Assembly (NCBI RefSeq): GCF_047739745.1
Contig: NZ_JBLLVA010000020.1
Span: forward strand, 1 to 64,000
Length of the DNA stretch: 64,000 bases
Direction: 5' to 3'
Source: Pseudaminobacter sp047739745
GTDB taxonomy: Bacteria > Pseudomonadota > Alphaproteobacteria > Rhizobiales > Rhizobiaceae
Below, one piece after another: positions 63,069 through 64,000 of this stretch. A program made the position numbers and the translations under genes. Below the pieces are notes generated by a model. The model saw only the letters and a program-made list of their open reading frames with translations. It was not told the origin of the DNA and searched no databases. Every line of letters begins with the position of its first letter. The first letter of the stretch is position 1.

Positions 63069-63122
63069 TTAACTCTTTGTTAGAATTCATGAATATTTAC
63101 CTGACAGTTAACAGTCCGCTAA
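63069..63122 (+). promoter_or_regulatory. Two CtrA-like boxes before the DUF2336 gene
   Basis: TTAA-N7-TTAG (63069-63083) and TTAA-N7-CTAA (63108-63122) each differ from the CtrA consensus at one base of the second half. They are 39 bases apart and 99-152 bases upstream of the DUF2336 start. Confidence 0.4.
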
Positions 63123-63220
63123 CGGATAGCCGCTAAGTTTATCGATATCCGGGCATCAGCGACCGACCGTGAGCGGATGGGTATCCCCGGCCAATGCAAG
63201 TGTGGCGTCAGGCGTAATTC

Positions 63221-64000
63221 GTGTCCTCATCCGATTTCAGGCAGCTTGTCTTGAAAGGCAAAACCAGCAGGGCCGACCGGCTGTTTCGCGCCGCCGTATC
63301 GGCCTATTGCTCCCTGACCCGTCCGTCGCGTCGTGAAATCGCCCAGCTGGAAGACCTCGCCTTTCCGCTTTTCGACGCGGTGTCCGTTGAAGCGCGACGC
63401 TATGCGGCCGCAGCGCTTTCCGAATGCGAACACCCGCCGGTGGAACTGGTGCGGCGCCTCTGTGATGAGCCAATCGACATTGCCGCTCCCCTGCTGATCC
63501 GCTCCAATAGCCTGAGAGACATCGATCTTATTGCTTTGATCGGGCGCCACGGCCTGCCGCACGCGCGCGCCATCGCGCGCCGGCAAAGCCTCAACCCGAC
63601 CATCGCCGATCTCATCAGGATGATGGAGGGGCCGAGGCTGGTGCATCCCCGGCAACCGGGAGAGCAGACGACTGAACCACAAGACGACGCATCGGCCGGG
63701 AACCGCCCGGCTCCTGTTCCCGGGGCTTCCGCCGACAATGCACGTCAACAGTTGCGCGCCATGATGCGGCGGCCTCACGCCTCCCGCGGGGTTGCGGCCT
63801 ACGCAAGGCTTCGCGATGCGGCGCTCAGCGGTAGCGCACTTTTCTTTCAGGCAGTGCTTGCCGAAGCGCTGGACATCGCTCCTTCCATGGCGCGGGCGAT
63901 TGCCGGAGCGGACGATCATTCGGCGCTGCTTGCAGCATTGCGGTCGCTCGACTTGAGCGAGGAGCAGGCTTTCGTCATCGCCGCGGCAGCGTTGCCCGGG
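63221..64000 (+). CDS. DUF2336 family protein, cut by the right edge
   Basis: At least 260 residues are open to the window end. GTG 63221 is the first possible start, since TAA occurs six bases upstream. The protein starts VSSSDFRQLVLKGKTSRA, and shows the DUF2336 pattern of helical repeats (DAVSVEARRYAAAALSE, PPVELVRRLCDEPIDIAAPLLIRS in outline; a Pro/Ala-rich linker near 150-180). DUF2336 proteins occur widely in Alphaproteobacteria and have no firm role. Confidence 0.82.
   Translation, partial: MSSSDFRQLVLKGKTSRADRLFRAAVSAYCSLTRPSRREIAQLEDLAFPLFDAVSVEARRYAAAALSECEHPPVELVRRLCDEPIDIAAPLLIRSNSLRDIDLIALIGRHGLPHARAIARRQSLNPTIADLIRMMEGPRLVHPRQPGEQTTEPQDDASAGNRPAPVPGASADNARQQLRAMMRRPHASRGVAAYARLRDAALSGSALFFQAVLAEALDIAPSMARAIAGADDHSALLAALRSLDLSEEQAFVIAAAALPG

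Noticed and set aside
1..64000. CRISPR array, restriction or toxin-antitoxin system
   Set aside because: No regularly spaced repeats, cas genes, methylase motifs or toxin pairs were seen on reading both strands.

Overview
This window is chromosomal DNA of a high-GC alphaproteobacterium of the order Rhizobiales (Hyphomicrobiales), most like the Phyllobacteriaceae/Mesorhizobium branch. The evidence is the Rhizobiales-type porin, the cycHJKL-degP-regulator-kinase-glnE-pleC gene order with feuPQ next to cycH (an order I recall from Sinorhizobium), GTRNA-free standard alphaproteobacterial housekeeping genes, CtrA-like boxes and a Rhodobacter-type gene transfer agent (GTA) cluster. Nothing was computed against a database; assignments rest on motifs and family memory.

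Layout. 1-3.7 kb: two divergent porin genes (one cut by the left edge) whose first 86 bases are identical inverted copies around a tRNA-Ser(GCU); then a lone tyrosine recombinase. 3.1-8.4 kb: a TetR repressor, apparently starting at a non-canonical ATA codon, facing an RND efflux operon whose promoter carries a perfect palindrome between -35 and -10. 8.4-15 kb: an HisC-like aminotransferase and a leucine-catabolism operon (TetR regulator, isovaleryl-CoA dehydrogenase, both methylcrotonyl-CoA carboxylase subunits). 15-26.8 kb: mixed housekeeping genes, including AMP nucleosidase, ETF-ubiquinone oxidoreductase (the electron acceptor route for isovaleryl-CoA dehydrogenase), a variant family-4 uracil-DNA glycosylase, an EamA exporter and aminopeptidase N.

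27-43.5 kb: envelope and cell-cycle signalling. A PleC-like histidine kinase faces a leftward block: feuN-like, feuP, feuQ, a surface lipoprotein, cycHJKL (cytochrome c maturation), degP, an OmpR-type regulator, its kinase, and glnE.

43.5-58.5 kb: a complete leftward GTA structural cluster, from small terminase (g1) to the large host-interaction protein (g15), with a strong sigma70-type promoter overlapped by a palindromic operator. Two tail-chaperone reading frames (g10 and g10.1) overlap through a GTTAAAC slippery heptamer just before the g10 stop, which predicts a -1 programmed frameshift like the lambda G/GT system. A small gene between g7 and g8, a holin-sized membrane protein after g15 and a terminator-like hairpin after the capsid gene are further details. 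The cluster has no integrase, replication or repressor gene, so it is a domesticated GTA rather than an ordinary prophage.

58.7-64 kb: a bifunctional penicillin-binding protein, a DUF1214/DUF1254 pair, small envelope proteins, CtrA-like boxes and a DUF2336 gene cut by the right edge.
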